Origin: Symbiodinium natans
Lineage: Eukaryota; Sar; Dinophyceae; Suessiales; Symbiodiniaceae
Direction of reading: 5' to 3'
Length of the DNA: 64,000 nucleotides
Assembly (NCBI GenBank): GCA_905221605.1
Contig: CAJNDS010001090.1
Location: 418,501-482,500, forward strand
Positions within the stretch are counted from its first letter, which is position 1. Every line of letters begins with the position of its first letter. Under the pieces are notes generated by a model. The model did no database searches. It had not been told where the DNA came from and was given only the letters and a program-made list of their open reading frames with translations. Both the position numbers and the translations under genes were made by a program. Positions 45,501 through 56,774 of this stretch are shown here, in pieces.

Positions 45501-46981
45501 CCCCCATTTTGGGCCCTGCCCTAAACCTGAAACCCTACACCCTAGACTACTAATTGCTTAAGAACCCCCCCCAAAAAAAAGAAAAACTCATCCTTATTAA
45601 GGATAAAATAGGGATTATCATGTTTTATGTAATTTTTTTTTTTTTTTTTTTTGGGGGGGGGGTCTTAAGCAAATCGTAGTAGAATACTTGCCATGATGCC
45701 CTCTGAGTTGCTCCCTCCAGTGCGGGGTGCCGCAGGAACGTACAGCTGCATCGAGGGCCGCGGGGGTGGGTGCGAGACCACCTGCAGAAGCTTTTAGGGT
45801 TTAGGGTTCGGTTTAGGGCTTTGAGTATATATAGGACATAACCCTAGAACTAAAGCCAGCAACAGCAGCAATACTAGTAGCAATCAAAGATTTAGGGCAT
45901 TCTTGGGTTTCAGTTTTGCCCCAGAAAAATCGCGGGACAAAGCCCAGCAACCCCCAAATCCTAAACAAGCCCATCATCGTGGGGTTTCTGGGGGGGATTG
46001 GGCAGACATTTCGCAGGCGACGGTGTTTGCCGGCGAAGTTTCGGTGGGTTGGGCAGAGTTCGGGCGGGATTGGGGCTTTGAATTCAAGATTCTCCTACAG
46101 GGCCTATTTCTCCCAAAAAGCCTACACCCTAAACACCCTAAAGCCCTATAGTAGCCAGAGAGCCTATACTTAAACCCTAAACCCTAAACCCTTAAACCCA
46201 ACCGGGACCTGACACAGTGCAGTAGCCACTCGCCTGGCTAAGCCCCAACGCTAGACACTCAACCTTAAATCCGAAACACCGCTAATGAGACCCCACACCC
46301 TAGACCCCTCAGCCAAAACCCGAATTAGACCCAACACCCGAAACCCCGAATGCCTAACTAGACCCTGCACCATACACCCCTGAACCCTAATTTACTAGTT
46401 AGACCCTACACCCTAAACCCCTACACCCTCAATAGACCCTAGACCCCAAACCCCCAAAGCAAGCGGGCCCTCCGCACTAAACCCTAAACGCTAAACCCTA
46501 AACCCTAAAGCCCTAAACCCTAAAGCCCTAAACCCTAAGCCCTAAACCCTAAACCCTAAACCCTAAACCAGCGGCACCTCGGAGCATGGCCCCATGCACC
46601 TCCAGCGCTGCAGCGCCCTGGCGCTGGGCCACGCAGGCCTTGGCACGATCCCGGTGCCCTGGGATGTTCCCACTTCTTAGGTTTAGGGTTTAGGGGTTAG
46701 GGTTTAGGGTTTAGGGTTCAGGGCGGGATCATAATAGGGGGTACTAGAATCCCTACTAAGGACTGTTCGTATAAGGGGGGACATGCCAACCTGCACCCCG
46801 AAATGTCGGGTTTGGGGCTTATAGAGTTAGGGTTTGCCAAGGGTTTACGTTTCGAGGTGACTTCCTCAAGCCTTGAGCCAAATCAGAGGATATACAAAGG
46901 CCCGCCCACTGACGTGTAGCCTGTTGTTGTTCCCCATTCCTCAGAAACCACTAAGCCCTCAACAAAAGTTCTACCTCCTCC

Positions 46982-47016
<35 letters not shown>

Positions 47017-50000
47017 GCCCCCGGAAAGAAAAGAGAAGCCTGAAGCCTCGACAGATTCAAGCCTAGACTGGCTTTGGGCTCGAAGTTCAGGGAATAGGGT
47101 TTCGAGCTCCAAGCCAGCTGGGTATGAAGCTTCAGAACTCCAACGTCTCCGTTTTATCCTCAGGGCCCCAAATGCCGAAGAGATTTTTGGGTTTAGGGTT
47201 CAGGTCTCAAGGATTCGTCAGGAGCGTGAGAGCCAAAAAACATCAAAGTACGGGTATAGTTTGTAGTTGCCCTAAACCCTAAATCCTGAACCTTATAGAC
47301 CCCAAAAACCTAAACCCTAGTGGGCCTGATCCAAGTCCCAGAGGCATTGATGGTGGCCGTGCAGCTGACAATGTCCGGAGGTGGCGAAGACCTCATGTAC
47401 AGGGAGGGCTGTAGGGTTTAGGGTTTAGGGTTTGGGGTTTAGGGTTTAGGCTTTAGAGTTTACGGTTTAGGGTTGCGGGTTTAGGCTTCAGGCTTCAGGG
47501 TTTATATAGGGTTGAGGGTTTAGGCTTCAGGGTTCAGGGATTAGGGTTGAGGGTTTAGGGTTAGGCGCTCAGCGGCCTAAAGCCTGGACTGAGTGGGCCG
47601 AGGGCTGCCGAGCAGGGCGCAAGAACCGCAAACCCCAAACTCTAAAGCTCAGGGACATGAAGTAGGGTGCAGGGTTTAGGGTTCAGGGTTTAGAGCTCAG
47701 GGTTTGGGAACATGCAGAACTTGGACTGCAGAGCGGTTTGGGCACCCTACCAAACAAAAGCCAACAGTTTGTTTTGGAGTTGTTAGGGTAGCCCTGAACC
47801 CTACTTAAAGGGCCACAGGGCCCTTTAACAGCCCTAAATCCTGGGATGTTCCCCCTTACGCTAACAGTCCTTCAGAGGGAGTATGGTAACCCCCTATGAC
47901 AACCCCGATGAAGGACTGTTTGCACAAGGGGGCACATCCCTAAACCCTAAGCCCCAAGCCCCAAACCCTAAACCCTAAACCCTAAACCCCAAACCCCAAA
48001 CCCTAAACCCTAAACCCCGGCCCTTAAAACGCGGCCAGGTGGCTCACACATCTCCCGAAAGAGTTGCAGCGCCTCTTCCCAGCGCCCGCCCTGGGCGTAG
48101 CTGCAAAGCCTGGCACCAGCAACAGATCCCCCAAACCCTTGTAGCCCTAAACCCTAAACCCTTGTAGCCCTAAACCCTAAACCCTGAACCCTAAACCCTA
48201 AAACCTAAGCCCTAAACCCTAGGCCCTGGCCCTAAACCCTAAACCCTAAACCCTGAACCCTAAACCCTAAACCCTAAACCCTAAACCATGTAACCTTGCT
48301 GGTAGGGACCTGCATCGGGCTCCGGGAGCTCGCTGATCCAACCCCTTAGCCGCAGGGCCTTCAATGCCTGAAGGGTCTGGGGTTTAGGGTTTAGGGTTTA
48401 GGGTTTAGGGTTTTGGGCTTCATTTAGGTCTTAGGATCTGAGACCTTTCGGTTCAGTGAGGCTCCATGGCGTGACTCCAGGCAAACTTTGAACCCTGAAC
48501 CCTGGGCAGAGTGGCGCTGCGTTGCAGGAAACCGTTTCCAGGCGCAGGCGCGGCCGCATGTCCTGGGAGGTTTAGGGTTGAGAGTTTAGGGTTCAGGGTT
48601 GAGTGTTGAGGGTTAAGAGGGCTTCGCAGTAGGTGTTCAGAGAGGTCCTCAAACCTTCCCCCGAAGTGGGAAGTGGAGTCTTCTCCCAGGTGTTCCCTTC
48701 CACTTAGGGGAAAGCCCTGAACCCCCAAAACCTAAACCCTAAACCCTGAACCCTAAACCCTAAACCCCCTTAACCCCCAAGCCCCAAAACCCTAAGCCAA
48801 GCATGCCCAGAAGCTTCGAACAGGCGAAGCGAATGCTCCCACTGCTCGCTCTTGACCTAAGCTGCCGGGGACTTTCTGGATTGCAGTTTCGGGTTTGTGT
48901 TTAGGGTTTAGGGCTAGTGGTTGTTTTCGTTTAGTGTTTTAGGGTTTCGGGTAGTTTCGGGTAGTTTCGAGTAGTTTCGGGTAGTTTCGGGTTCAGGGTG
49001 GTGGTGGTGGTGGTGGCGGTGGCGGTGGCGGTGGTAGTGGTGGGGGAATACAATAATACAAATACATGGGGTGGGGGGGTTCCGAAAATCGGGGTACCCT
49101 TTGAAGGGTTCCGATAATAAGGATTATAGTATTTGGGGTCAAGTAGGGGTCTCCCGATTATCGGAAAGGCCCACATGAGGGTTGCCTTCTTCGCGAAAGC
49201 CCTTTGAACCTCCCGATGCTAAACCCTAAACCCTGATGTCTTAAACCCCGTCTCTCTGTTTCAAGCCTTTGTCCGGAGGGATTATTTCATACGCTTTGAC
49301 TCGCCTGTCTTCAACCCCTACTCTTATAAACCCTGGCTACCTAGTTTATGATCAGCTTGCAAACCCGCGCGCTGATAATGTTGCTCGAAACTTTCTTTAC
49401 CCTTCTAAGGGCCACAGAGAGGGCTTCGAAAGGTTTAGGCATCAAGGGGGCTTCTTCAAGGCAGCGCAACGCTTGACATGCTGTGCTTGGACACTGTCTG
49501 CGGCTTGGGCAACTGCTGGGCTGAGCTGTCGCGGGGCGGGGTTGTCGCGCCTTGTCACAGGCCTTGTCGCGGGCCCTACACACACAGAGGCCCTACACAC
49601 GGAGCCTGAAACCCTAAACCCTAAACCCTAAACCCCAAACCCTAAACCCTAAACGTTCAGTCGAAAAGCACATGCCCACATCGTGGCGGTGCTGGTGACG
49701 GCATCTATTCGCACACCGGACCTTTCAGGCTGGCCCAGTGATGGGACGGTTTAGGGTTTAGGGTTTAGGGTTTAGGGTTTAGGGTTTAGGGTTTAGGGTT
49801 TAGGGTTTAGGGTTTAGGGTTCCCTGAAAGCTTCAGTTTCATCTGCAATAGTAAAGAGCCCGAAGCCTGCAATTTATAGGATTTAGGGTTTAGGGTTCGG
49901 GGTTTCGGGTTTGAGGTTTGGGGCTTCGGATTTGAGGTTTGGGGTTTAGGGTTTAAGGCTTTGGGGGCGGGGGGGGGGGGGCTTCGGGTTAACCCACAGC

Positions 50001-50908
50001 CGTAAACCCTAAACCCTAAACCCTGCAAAGCCTATAACCCCCCAAAGCCACCCTGAACGCTAAAGCCCAAAACCCCCCGATGCCCTCAAGCTCGAACCCT
50101 AAACTCTGTGGACCCTAAGCCCCCAAAAACAAAAAACTGAGGAGCGAAAACAACCTAAACCCCAAAGCGCCGTAAGCCCTAAGCCCTAAGCCCCCTAGTC
50201 CCAAAACCGTGTAAACCCTGAAACCGTGCAAGCCCTAAAGCATGCTAAGCCCTAAGCCCTCCATAAACCCTGAAGCCTTCATGTCCAAAGCGTTGAAAAC
50301 CATAAACCCCATAAACCCCATAAATCCAAAAGACCCTCTAAGTCCTGCAAACCACAAGCCCCACAAGCCCTATAAAGCCCACAAAGCCTAAAAACCGCAT
50401 AAACCCTTAAAACCCCATAAGCCTGATAAACCTTACAAACCCCGTAAACCCTGCAAACCCCATGAAGCCCTTTAACCCTATGAACCCTAAACCCTAGACC
50501 CTCCAAAACCCTTAAAACCCCTAAACTCCAAACCCTAACACCCTGAAACCCAAACCCTCTAACAAAAACCCTAAACCCCAAAACACCCCAAGCCCGAAGC
50601 AGTCTAAAAAACCTAAAGCAATCTAAGCCCTAAGCCCTCTAAAAACCCTAATAAAGCCCTCAAGCCCGTGCTACTAGTTGCTGAAGAACACCCCCCCCCA
50701 AAAAAAAAAAAAAATCACAACAATTCTTTCTTCGTTGATAAGGGCAAACATAAACCCTAAACCCTGAACCCTAAACACGGATGATTTCCGATTGTTTTGC
50801 TTGGTTCTTACGCAATGCGTAGCACAACGCTGAAAAACTGCCATGGCTCTCCTGGAGCTCAGCTAGCAACTCGAGGGCCTGCCTTGGGCGGCCCACATGG
50901 GCGGTTTA
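39577..50908 (-). CDS. PPR gene region, many small exons
   Basis: Minus-strand islands read as PPR helices in order: 50847-50906 (VGRPRQALELLAELQESHG), 48815-48856 (VKSEQWEHSLRLFE), 48516-48562 (DMRPRLRLETVSCNA), 48048-48109 (LCSYAQGGRWEEALQLFREM), 46578-46658 (RAKACVAQRQGAAALEVHGA), about 43975-44031 (AAVLNCADAQQWAAA), 42613-42711 (GMASEALHLLGEMWKSAMSP), 42287-42345 (VETLAAAISACQRGGQWQE) and about 39583-39632 (YAAAISCCEGSQEWGEA). Consecutive ones join in phase through GC-AG or GT-AG introns: 48.8 to 48.5, 48.5 to 48.1, 48.1 to 46.6, and 42.7 to 42.3. One long gene or two adjacent PPR genes are possible; a different gene lies within the span at 45069-45284. Expected role: organellar RNA binding. 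Confidence 0.7.
39957..40063. mobile_element. Family E element
   Basis: CTACTGTTTGCTTAAGAACC to GTATAAGCAATTAGTAG, with AATAATCCC / AGTAAGGAAATATATTG inside. Flanks GTAT/GCAT differ by one base. Confidence 0.65.
41403..41506. mobile_element. Family D element with a short CCCTAAA array and TSD ACTG
   Basis: CTGGTTAGTAGGAAATGGGG and CATTCCCTGCTAGCCA are the arms. An array of about five units (41462-41493) replaces part of the right arm. ACTG precedes and follows the element. The outer flanks carry a diverged direct repeat (TTTGCTTGAAACTAGCAG / TTTGCTTGAAGCTAGCGG). Confidence 0.55.
43021..43196. mobile_element. Diverged family E element
   Basis: CTACTATTTGCTTAACAACT at the left and GTTCTTAAACAGATATTAG at the right, with an AT-rich interior and a G-tract. 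It is the most diverged copy of the family. Confidence 0.5.
44847..45038. repeat. Longest TTTAGGG array
   Basis: About 27 units, mostly TTTAGGG, with an internal block of TCTAGGG (three units near 44936-44950) and TTAGGGG variants at the right end. The TCTAGGG block is also seen at 571-610. Confidence 0.95.
45069..45284 (-). CDS. Short gene end with a family B introner
   Basis: Exon 45226-about 45282 reads LDVMLTTCQVTWLKGIE. Exon 45069-45113 reads VRVSDVTVPSTLIS and ends in TGA. The intron is GAG|GCTTGGTGG to ACCATGGAG|G, a GC-AG intron in phase 0 that equals the element plus one GAGG duplicate. The pre-insertion frame is uninterrupted (LKGIEVRVSDV). No family recognised. Confidence 0.6.
45117..45224. 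mobile_element. Family B introner with TSD CCTC
   Basis: CATGGTAGCCCAGTG and CACTGGGCCACCAAG are the inverted ends. CCTC (GAGG on the gene strand) is at 45113-45116 and 45225-45228. The acceptor AG and the first base of the GC donor come from the duplication. Confidence 0.85.
45547..45679. mobile_element. Family E element with TSD TAGA
   Basis: CTACTAATTGCTTAAGAACC and GGTCTTAAGCAAATCGTAG are the ends. TAGA is at 45543-45546 and 45680-45683. It has the cleanest termini of the family. The interior includes TCCTTATTAAGGATAAAATA, then T- and G-tracts. Confidence 0.85.
46659..46790. mobile_element. Family A element with array; supplies a PPR splice acceptor
   Basis: CTGGGATGTTCCCACTTCTTAG... 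is interrupted by TTTAGGG units (46680-46727) and resumes with CATAATAGGGGGTACTAGAA and AGGACTGTTCGTATAAGGGG. On the minus strand the end ACATCCCAG is immediately followed by the PPR exon starting at 46658, giving CCCAG|G. Confidence 0.7.
46982..47014. repeat. Poly-C tract
   Basis: About 33 consecutive C with no other repeat context. Similar long C or G tracts lie at 14815-14842, 35867-35887, 54738-54758, 55989-56019 and 63107-63128. Confidence 0.95.
47841..47941. mobile_element. Family A hairpin element
   Basis: CTGGGATGTTCCCCCTTACG CTAACAGTCCTTC and GAAGGACTGTTTGCACAAGG GGGCACATCCC are the arms. It is followed directly by CCCTAAA-type repeats. Confidence 0.75.
49081..49167. mobile_element. 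Family G element
   Basis: TTCCGAAAATCGGGGTACCC and GGTCTCCCGATTATCGGAA form the ends, with GGATTATAGTATTTGGGG inside. No array is present, so this is a reference for the intact element. Confidence 0.6.
49269..49610 (+). other. Open frame, possible exon
   Basis: The plus-strand frame includes LINPGYLVYDQLANPRADNV and GHREGFERFRHQGGFFKAAQ. The minus strand is open too. It is free of satellite sequence until CCCTAAA repeats begin at 49609. No family recognised. Confidence 0.3.
50671..50832. mobile_element. Family E element with an inserted CCCTAAA array
   Basis: CTACTAGTTGCTGAAGAACA at the left and GGTTCTTACGCAATGCGTAG at the right. About four CCCTAAA-type units (50751-50777) sit in the middle. 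Confidence 0.6.
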
Positions 50909-51636
50909 GGGTTTAGGGTTTAGGGTTTAGGGTTTAGGGTTTAGGGTTTAGGGTTTAGGGTTTAGGGTTTAGGGCTTAAGGCTCACACTTGAGCGCGACA
51001 AAACCTAGAGGCCGCGGGTGGGACATGCGTTGAGGGTGTTGCTTTTGGGGTTAAGTATCGCATTCCCAATAGAAACCTCGATTTCTCCAGCCCTGTCTAT
51101 GTAGGTATCGCTGTCCCACTAAAAGCCACGATGTCTCTTTCTTGCATCTTAAGCTGAGAAGTCTCTAGGGTTCGGGTTTTAGGGCTTACGGCTTAAGGAC
51201 CTCGTCATACAGCACACGCGCAACCTAAATCCGCCTAGCAGAGGGCACTCGAAGGAAAGACACGCAACAGCCGGACTACATATGACGTACGGTATATATT
51301 CTTGTACCCCTAAAAGGACACCCAATATGTACACTCACCAATATTAAAAGGGAACCTTATATACACTCACCGAAAACAGTAATATAAACCCTACTTCATA
51401 TGCCATGACAGGCTGTGCCGGATTTTTGGCGCGAGGGCTCACGGGGTGGGGCTCCGTTGGCGCTTGAGTCTCTGCCTTGCCTGAGCCTTTAGGGTTTAGG
51501 GTTTAGGGTTTAGGGTTTAGGGTTTAGGGTTTAGGGTCGTGGAGGAACTTCTGTCGAGGTCGTCCACCTGTTCCGCCCCGCTGCAAAACGCCTTGTAATG
51601 TCACTGCTTTCCCCGATTTGCAGAGGGGGCCCGGCT

Positions 51637-51752
51637 TCAAAAAGCATTCTGCCCGAACTGTCGTCGCCAATCACCAAGGTCGGTTTCTGCCTCCGCCACG
51701 GTATAAGTTACGGAGCTAGATGATGTGGCGTCACTCCAAGTCTTGGAGGTGC
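51637..51752 (-). CDS. Terminal exon of an unknown gene
   Basis: The minus-strand frame TWSDATSSSSVTYTVAEAET then DLGDWRRQFGQNAF ends in TGA (51637-51639). It opens after CACCTCCAAG. Acidic with a Ser-rich start. No family recognised. Confidence 0.5.
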
Positions 51753-52892
51753 GTGGGTAGCTATAGCTGGGCGCTAGAAAAACAGCTGTATATTATAGGG
51801 TTCTTAAGGGAGGTTCAACAGGTGTATGGGGTTCAAGGGGAGGGTTTAGGGTTTTGAGCTTAGGGTTGATGCCTTAACTGGGCTACAGCCTCAAGAAGAG
51901 TTCTGGGCCTGGGGTCCTGGTCATCTAGCTTCTTATGTGGTAATAAACAAGAAAAATATGCGTATATACATATGTATTGTATATATAGACAGATATACAC
52001 ATAGGATAATCTTCATTTAGTTGCATGATTCTGGTGCGTTGCTCACTCCGCGGGCTTGTTCCAAATGAGAAGGAGTTTCTTGAGTGTTCCGGGTCTTTCG
52101 GATTTGTCCACTTGGGGGCTTGGGGGGTTGTGCAGGGGTCCGATGTCGAAAGGCTATACTATAACACCCGAAGCCCTACAGCTCTTAAACCCTAAACCTA
52201 GGACCTTAACCCACCTACAATCTTAATTTACAGGATCTCCCTTTCCGGGTGTCGGAAAATTTTGGGTGATCCAGCTTGGCAGTTTCTACCATTCGCACTG
52301 CAGTGTGTAAGGGGCTCCTTGAGTTTTTGTTCGGATTTAGGAGTGGTCCTCGCACCCTCAAACCCTATATAAACCCTAAACCCTAAAACCCTAAAACCCT
52401 AAACCCTAAACCCTAAACCCCAAACCCCAAACTGGCCCTGAACCCTACTCTTCAAAGGCCAGGACTCCATGAGCTCTCAAAAACTGTTCCATGAATCCTC
52501 AGGCCCTGAACACCCTAAGCACCCAAAAAAACCCTGCACCCTAAACCCTAAACACCAAAAAACCCTACACCCTAAACCCTATAGGCCCTAGTTTGTAGGA
52601 CCTGCACGCTCTATGTGGCTTTGCTCTTTGCCTTATTTAAACTTTTCGGGATTTTAAGGATTTTAAGGCCTTCCGAAAATTTTAGAAGGCTCTAAGCCCT
52701 GTGAACTACTGGTCTGGGGTTTGGGGCTTGCAGCTCTTATAAGGAGGTACACGGGTTCTTACCAAGGGGGGGGGCTACTACATATGTAATGAAACGATAC
52801 AAATCCATCTGTGCCACATGTTGACCCTAATACACCGCAGACCCTAACCCCGAAACCTTCAAGTGTGAGCCATACGCCATACATAAAGCCTC

Positions 52893-52983
52893 ACTCTTAG
52901 AGCCACTCGGGCAAGCCACTGCCACTGGCGACGAAGACCCAGCTCCCGCACTCGTCTCCTGAGGAGTTTCGCAACTTGTAAAC
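52893..52983 (-). CDS. Terminal exon of an unknown gene
   Basis: The minus-strand frame VYKLRNSSGDECGSWVFVAS then GSGLPEWL ends in TAA. A second minus-strand frame is also open, so the call is moderate. Confidence 0.4.
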
Positions 52984-53395
52984 CTAAACCCTAAACCCTA
53001 AATGCTAAACCCTAAACCCTAAACCCTACATGAAGAGGCTTTAGAGTTTGGGGCTCGGATCGCAAGTATGCAACTCCTGGCTTATGAGTTTCAGCGTCGC
53101 GCGCTAGGAGTAACAAGGTTTCCGGTGCTTTGTGTGCTTTGTGAGTCTCAATTTTGCAACCTTTCAGGAGCAATATCTCTCCAAAACGTCCCCCCAACCT
53201 TTAACTTGGCCCTGAACCCTAAGCTGAAACTGAAATCCTAAATACGCGAGGCCTGAAGCCTAACCCTAAACCCTAAAACCCTGAAACCCCAAATAGCAAA
53301 AGCCCTAGACCCTAAACCCTAAACCCCAAACCCTAAACCCTAGCCCTAAACCCTAACGCCTAACGCCCAAAATCTGAAAAACAAGAAAGAACACT

Positions 53396-53822
53396 CTGAT
53401 CCTTCAAAATAGAGCTTGGGTCTGGGGCACCGGTAGCCACCTGCGAGCGAGACAAAGCCTCCTTTCAATTTAGGGTTTAGGGTTTAGGGTTTAGGGTTCA
53501 GGGTTTAGGGTTTCGGGTTTAGGGTTCAGGTCTAGGGCCCAGGGTGTTGTGTTTAGTGTTCAGGCATGTCCAGGGTTTCAGGGTTTCGGGTTTGGGGCCT
53601 CAGGGTTTCTTGGCTAAACCCGAAACCCGAAACCCTAAACCCTGAACCCGGGTTTAGTCTAGGGTATAGGGTATAGGGTATAGGGTTTAGGTTTAGGGTT
53701 TAGGGTGTCAGGGCTCATGCAAAGCGTCAGCTGCTTGTCCCGTAGCTCGTCCGACATCGTCCATGGCTTCGCGAGCGCCGGGCTTGATCAACGGGCCAGC
53801 CGGGTTCATTGGCACCAAGGTT
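53396..53822 (-). CDS. Two exons of an unknown gene
   Basis: Island 53712-53822 reads LVPMNPAGPLIKPGAREAMD then DVGRATGQAADAL. Island 53400-53465 reads GGFVSLAGGYRCPRPKLYFE. Both lie on the minus strand and are separated by telomere-like repeats in both orientations. No family recognised. Confidence 0.45.
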
Positions 53823-54855
53823 TGGGATTCGGGTTTAGGGTTTGGGGTTTAGGGTTTAGGGTTTGGGGTTTGGGGGTTTGGGGTTTAGGGTTTAGGGTTT
53901 AGTCTTTAGGGTTTTAGTAGTTTGGAGGCTTAGGGTTGAGAGAGTCCAGGGCTTGGGGACCTGGTGTTGATGGTTTAGGGTCTTGGCGGACCTGGCTCCT
54001 CCAAATGGGGTAGCCAACGCCTAAAGTCATGGGAGCATGGTACCCAGGGAGCCAGATGCACCGGAATTAAGGATTCTACCTGCGTTCACGCAGGGTACCC
54101 ATGTAGAGTACCTAAACCCTTAAACCCTCAAACCCTTGAACCTTTAAAGAAAGGTGAACCCTAATTCCCTAAACCCTAAACCCCTAAAGCCCTAAAGCCC
54201 TAAAGCCGAAACCCTACCTCTTGTTGGGGGAAGTCAAAAGGGCACGGCTTGGAGCTCTCCGAGCTTCGAGACCACAAAGCCCTTAAAAGGGTTTTCAGGG
54301 TATATACGAACCCTAAACCCTAAACCCTAATCACAGCCCATGAAGTTTCAAGTACACCCCTAAGCTCGAAACCTCGAAACCTCTAAAACCCACACAAGAC
54401 GAAGGGGTGCTCGCACACAATCCTGCACGTCATTGTAGCATCCGGTGCTCCCCCCTAACACCAACCACCCCCCCCCCCCCCTAGACCCCAACCCCCAAAA
54501 CCCGAAACCCTCCTCAAGTCAAGCCCTGAATCGGGTGGTGGGAGGTCAGCTCGGGTGGGCGGTAGCATCATGGGTTTCCAACTAACACTTCTCGAAACTA
54601 CCTCCCCCTTTCCCCCCTTAAATGACCTTGATTCGGCCTAAGTATCTCTAAATAGCCTTAATTACGTGGGGAATGTTGGGGGGGGGGGGGGGAATATCCC
54701 TAAACCCTCAACCCTGAACCCTAAACCCTAAACCCTAAAAGGGGGGGGGGGGGGGGGGTCTTCTAAGCAGGGAGACCCATGAGAGCATGGGATCAGGGGC
54801 TCAGGAGCAGGCCGCCTGGCCACTCCTGGGTCGCCGGGTTCAGGTTTGGGTTTAG

Positions 54856-55033
54856 GGTGTTAGGGTGTTAGGGTGTTAGGGTGCTAGGGTGCTAGGGTGC
54901 TAGGGTGCTAGGGTGCTAGGGTGCTAGGGTGCTTGGGTACTTGGGTACTTGGGTGCTAGGGTGCTAGGGTGCTAGGGTGCTAGGGTGCTAGGGTGTTAGG
55001 GTGTTAGGGTGTTAGGGTGTTAGGGTGTTAGGG
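54856..55033. repeat. Octamer minisatellite TTAGGGTG / CTAGGGTG
   Basis: About 22 units of TAGGGTGN with TT, CT and TACTTGGG variants in blocks, ending in a short TTTAAG run. It parallels the GGGGTG octamer array at 2390 and looks like a telomere-type unit with one extra base. Confidence 0.9.
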
Positions 55034-55854
55034 TTTAAGCGTTAAGGGCCTTGAGGGGAAAGGGTGTTCAACGCCCTGGGACCTTTTGGGATGAGGGTGC
55101 AGGGTGTTAGCATCTTCGGCTGTGAGAGGGGTTTAGCTGATATAGGGCTTGGGTTTCAGATTTCACAGCCTAGGCACATTGTGACAGTGCGCCAAAGCGC
55201 TTAGGATTAGGGACCCCCCGCTAGGCTAGGGGTATGATTTGAGGGCAATTGGTAGTTTAAAGAGGGGTTGCGGGTGGCAGGTGCCCCAAAAAAGGCTGTA
55301 CGTGATAACCATACTTACGCACTTATGTAACCCAAGTTGTATCCAGCCGTGAACCAAGCACTTTGCCCGCTCGAGACTCAAAAGCTCTAGACCCTGGATC
55401 CTGAAACCTGATCTGAACAAGTTTTATATCCTCCAGAAACACAAATTCAGAAACTGTGAATTTAACATAGCAAAAGCCATTGCCCTAAAGCCTATATGGG
55501 GTTTAAGGTACCCCCCAAGAAGGTACCCCCAATTCCGAAAACACCCATAAAATACCCATACACCCAAAAAACACAAGGTAGCCTCACACCCTAGAATCTG
55601 TGACCCTCTGAGCAAACGGCAGGGAGTTGGTGCAGCTGGTGGGAGCCTCTGAAACAACGGGGGACAGCTGCCAACAGGCGCAGTCGAGGGTTTAGGGCGT
55701 GCCCAAGGGAATCATGACCCTGTAAACCCAAAACCTTAAACCCTAAAGTCTGCAGACATACCCACCCCTTCGCAAGGCTTCTTCGTCCAACGAACATCAT
55801 GTGCATGAGACGACACGCCACAACCACGGGGTTGGCGAATATAGGGGTCGGAAA

Positions 55855-56045
55855 AATTACCAATAGTCTTCCCTTAGGGTCCCTTTAAACGTGTACTATA
55901 GTACCCCCAAAAGCCTAATTATTCTAATCATTACAGTGAGGCCCCTGTATTTCCAATAGTATTCCCGTAGGGCCCCCTTATCATTATACTATAACACCCC
56001 CCCCCCCCCCCCCCCCCCACAGCCTCTTCTAATTCTTAAGGTCCC
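55855..56045. mobile_element. Family G-related AT-rich element with poly-C
   Basis: CCAATAGTCTTCCCTTAGGG TCCC and CCAATAGTATTCCCGTAGGG CCCC are direct repeats around TATAGTACCCCCAAAA. A run of about 30 C follows. The relation to family G is partial. Confidence 0.4.
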
Positions 56046-56774
56046 TACCTTACCGGCACAGAGTTTCGGCCGAGCCCCCGCGCACGAATCGGTCACGAAT
56101 CGGTTTTGCGAAAGGTGTTGCTGGGGACAACTTGTAAAACCGAACGTTATTTTAGGGTTAAGGGGTTTAGGGATGTTTAGGGTGAAGCCCGCTTTTGCAG
56201 AGAGATGGGCTCTGAGTATCGGGGTGGGCTTCGCCAGGAGAATCGCTTGAGGCGGTGGAGGTGCCTAGAGACCCTTGATGGCCCCCTCATTCGCCCTAAA
56301 GCCTCTGGAGCAAGCTGTGCGAAGGGGGACAAGCAAAACATGCGAAACGCCGACAAAAAGAGGCCCAACCAGATGATCGAAAGGTGTCGGTTAGGCACAG
56401 TTTCTGGGACGCGTGCCGGGTTACCTGGGACATTGGAGACAGCACCCCGTCCACAGGCCCTCGCAACTTGCAACTCAGACATTGCAACTGTCTCAAGTAG
56501 GTGGCTGGGAAGATGTGTCGGTCTCGACATAACTAGGTTTAGGGTTTAGGGTTTAGGGTTTAGGGTTTAGCGCGTGTAATGCGGCTTGTGGGTATCATCC
56601 CTCATCCGAGGACTTGGCTGCATCGGCCATCCATGCCCATGCGATGGCCTCACAGACTCATGTCATGTGCCGGTAGCTTTGACCTCGGGCAGTTCCCTAT
56701 TATGGTTCCTGTGGGGTCCGTGATCAACGTCAACAGTTTGAGTGTCAAAAATAGTTTCAAAACACCAGGGGGGA

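Noticed and set aside
56177-56549. Overlapping 114-117 codon ORFs on both strands
   Set aside because: Both strands are open with no splice or family evidence to choose between them, so no gene is called.
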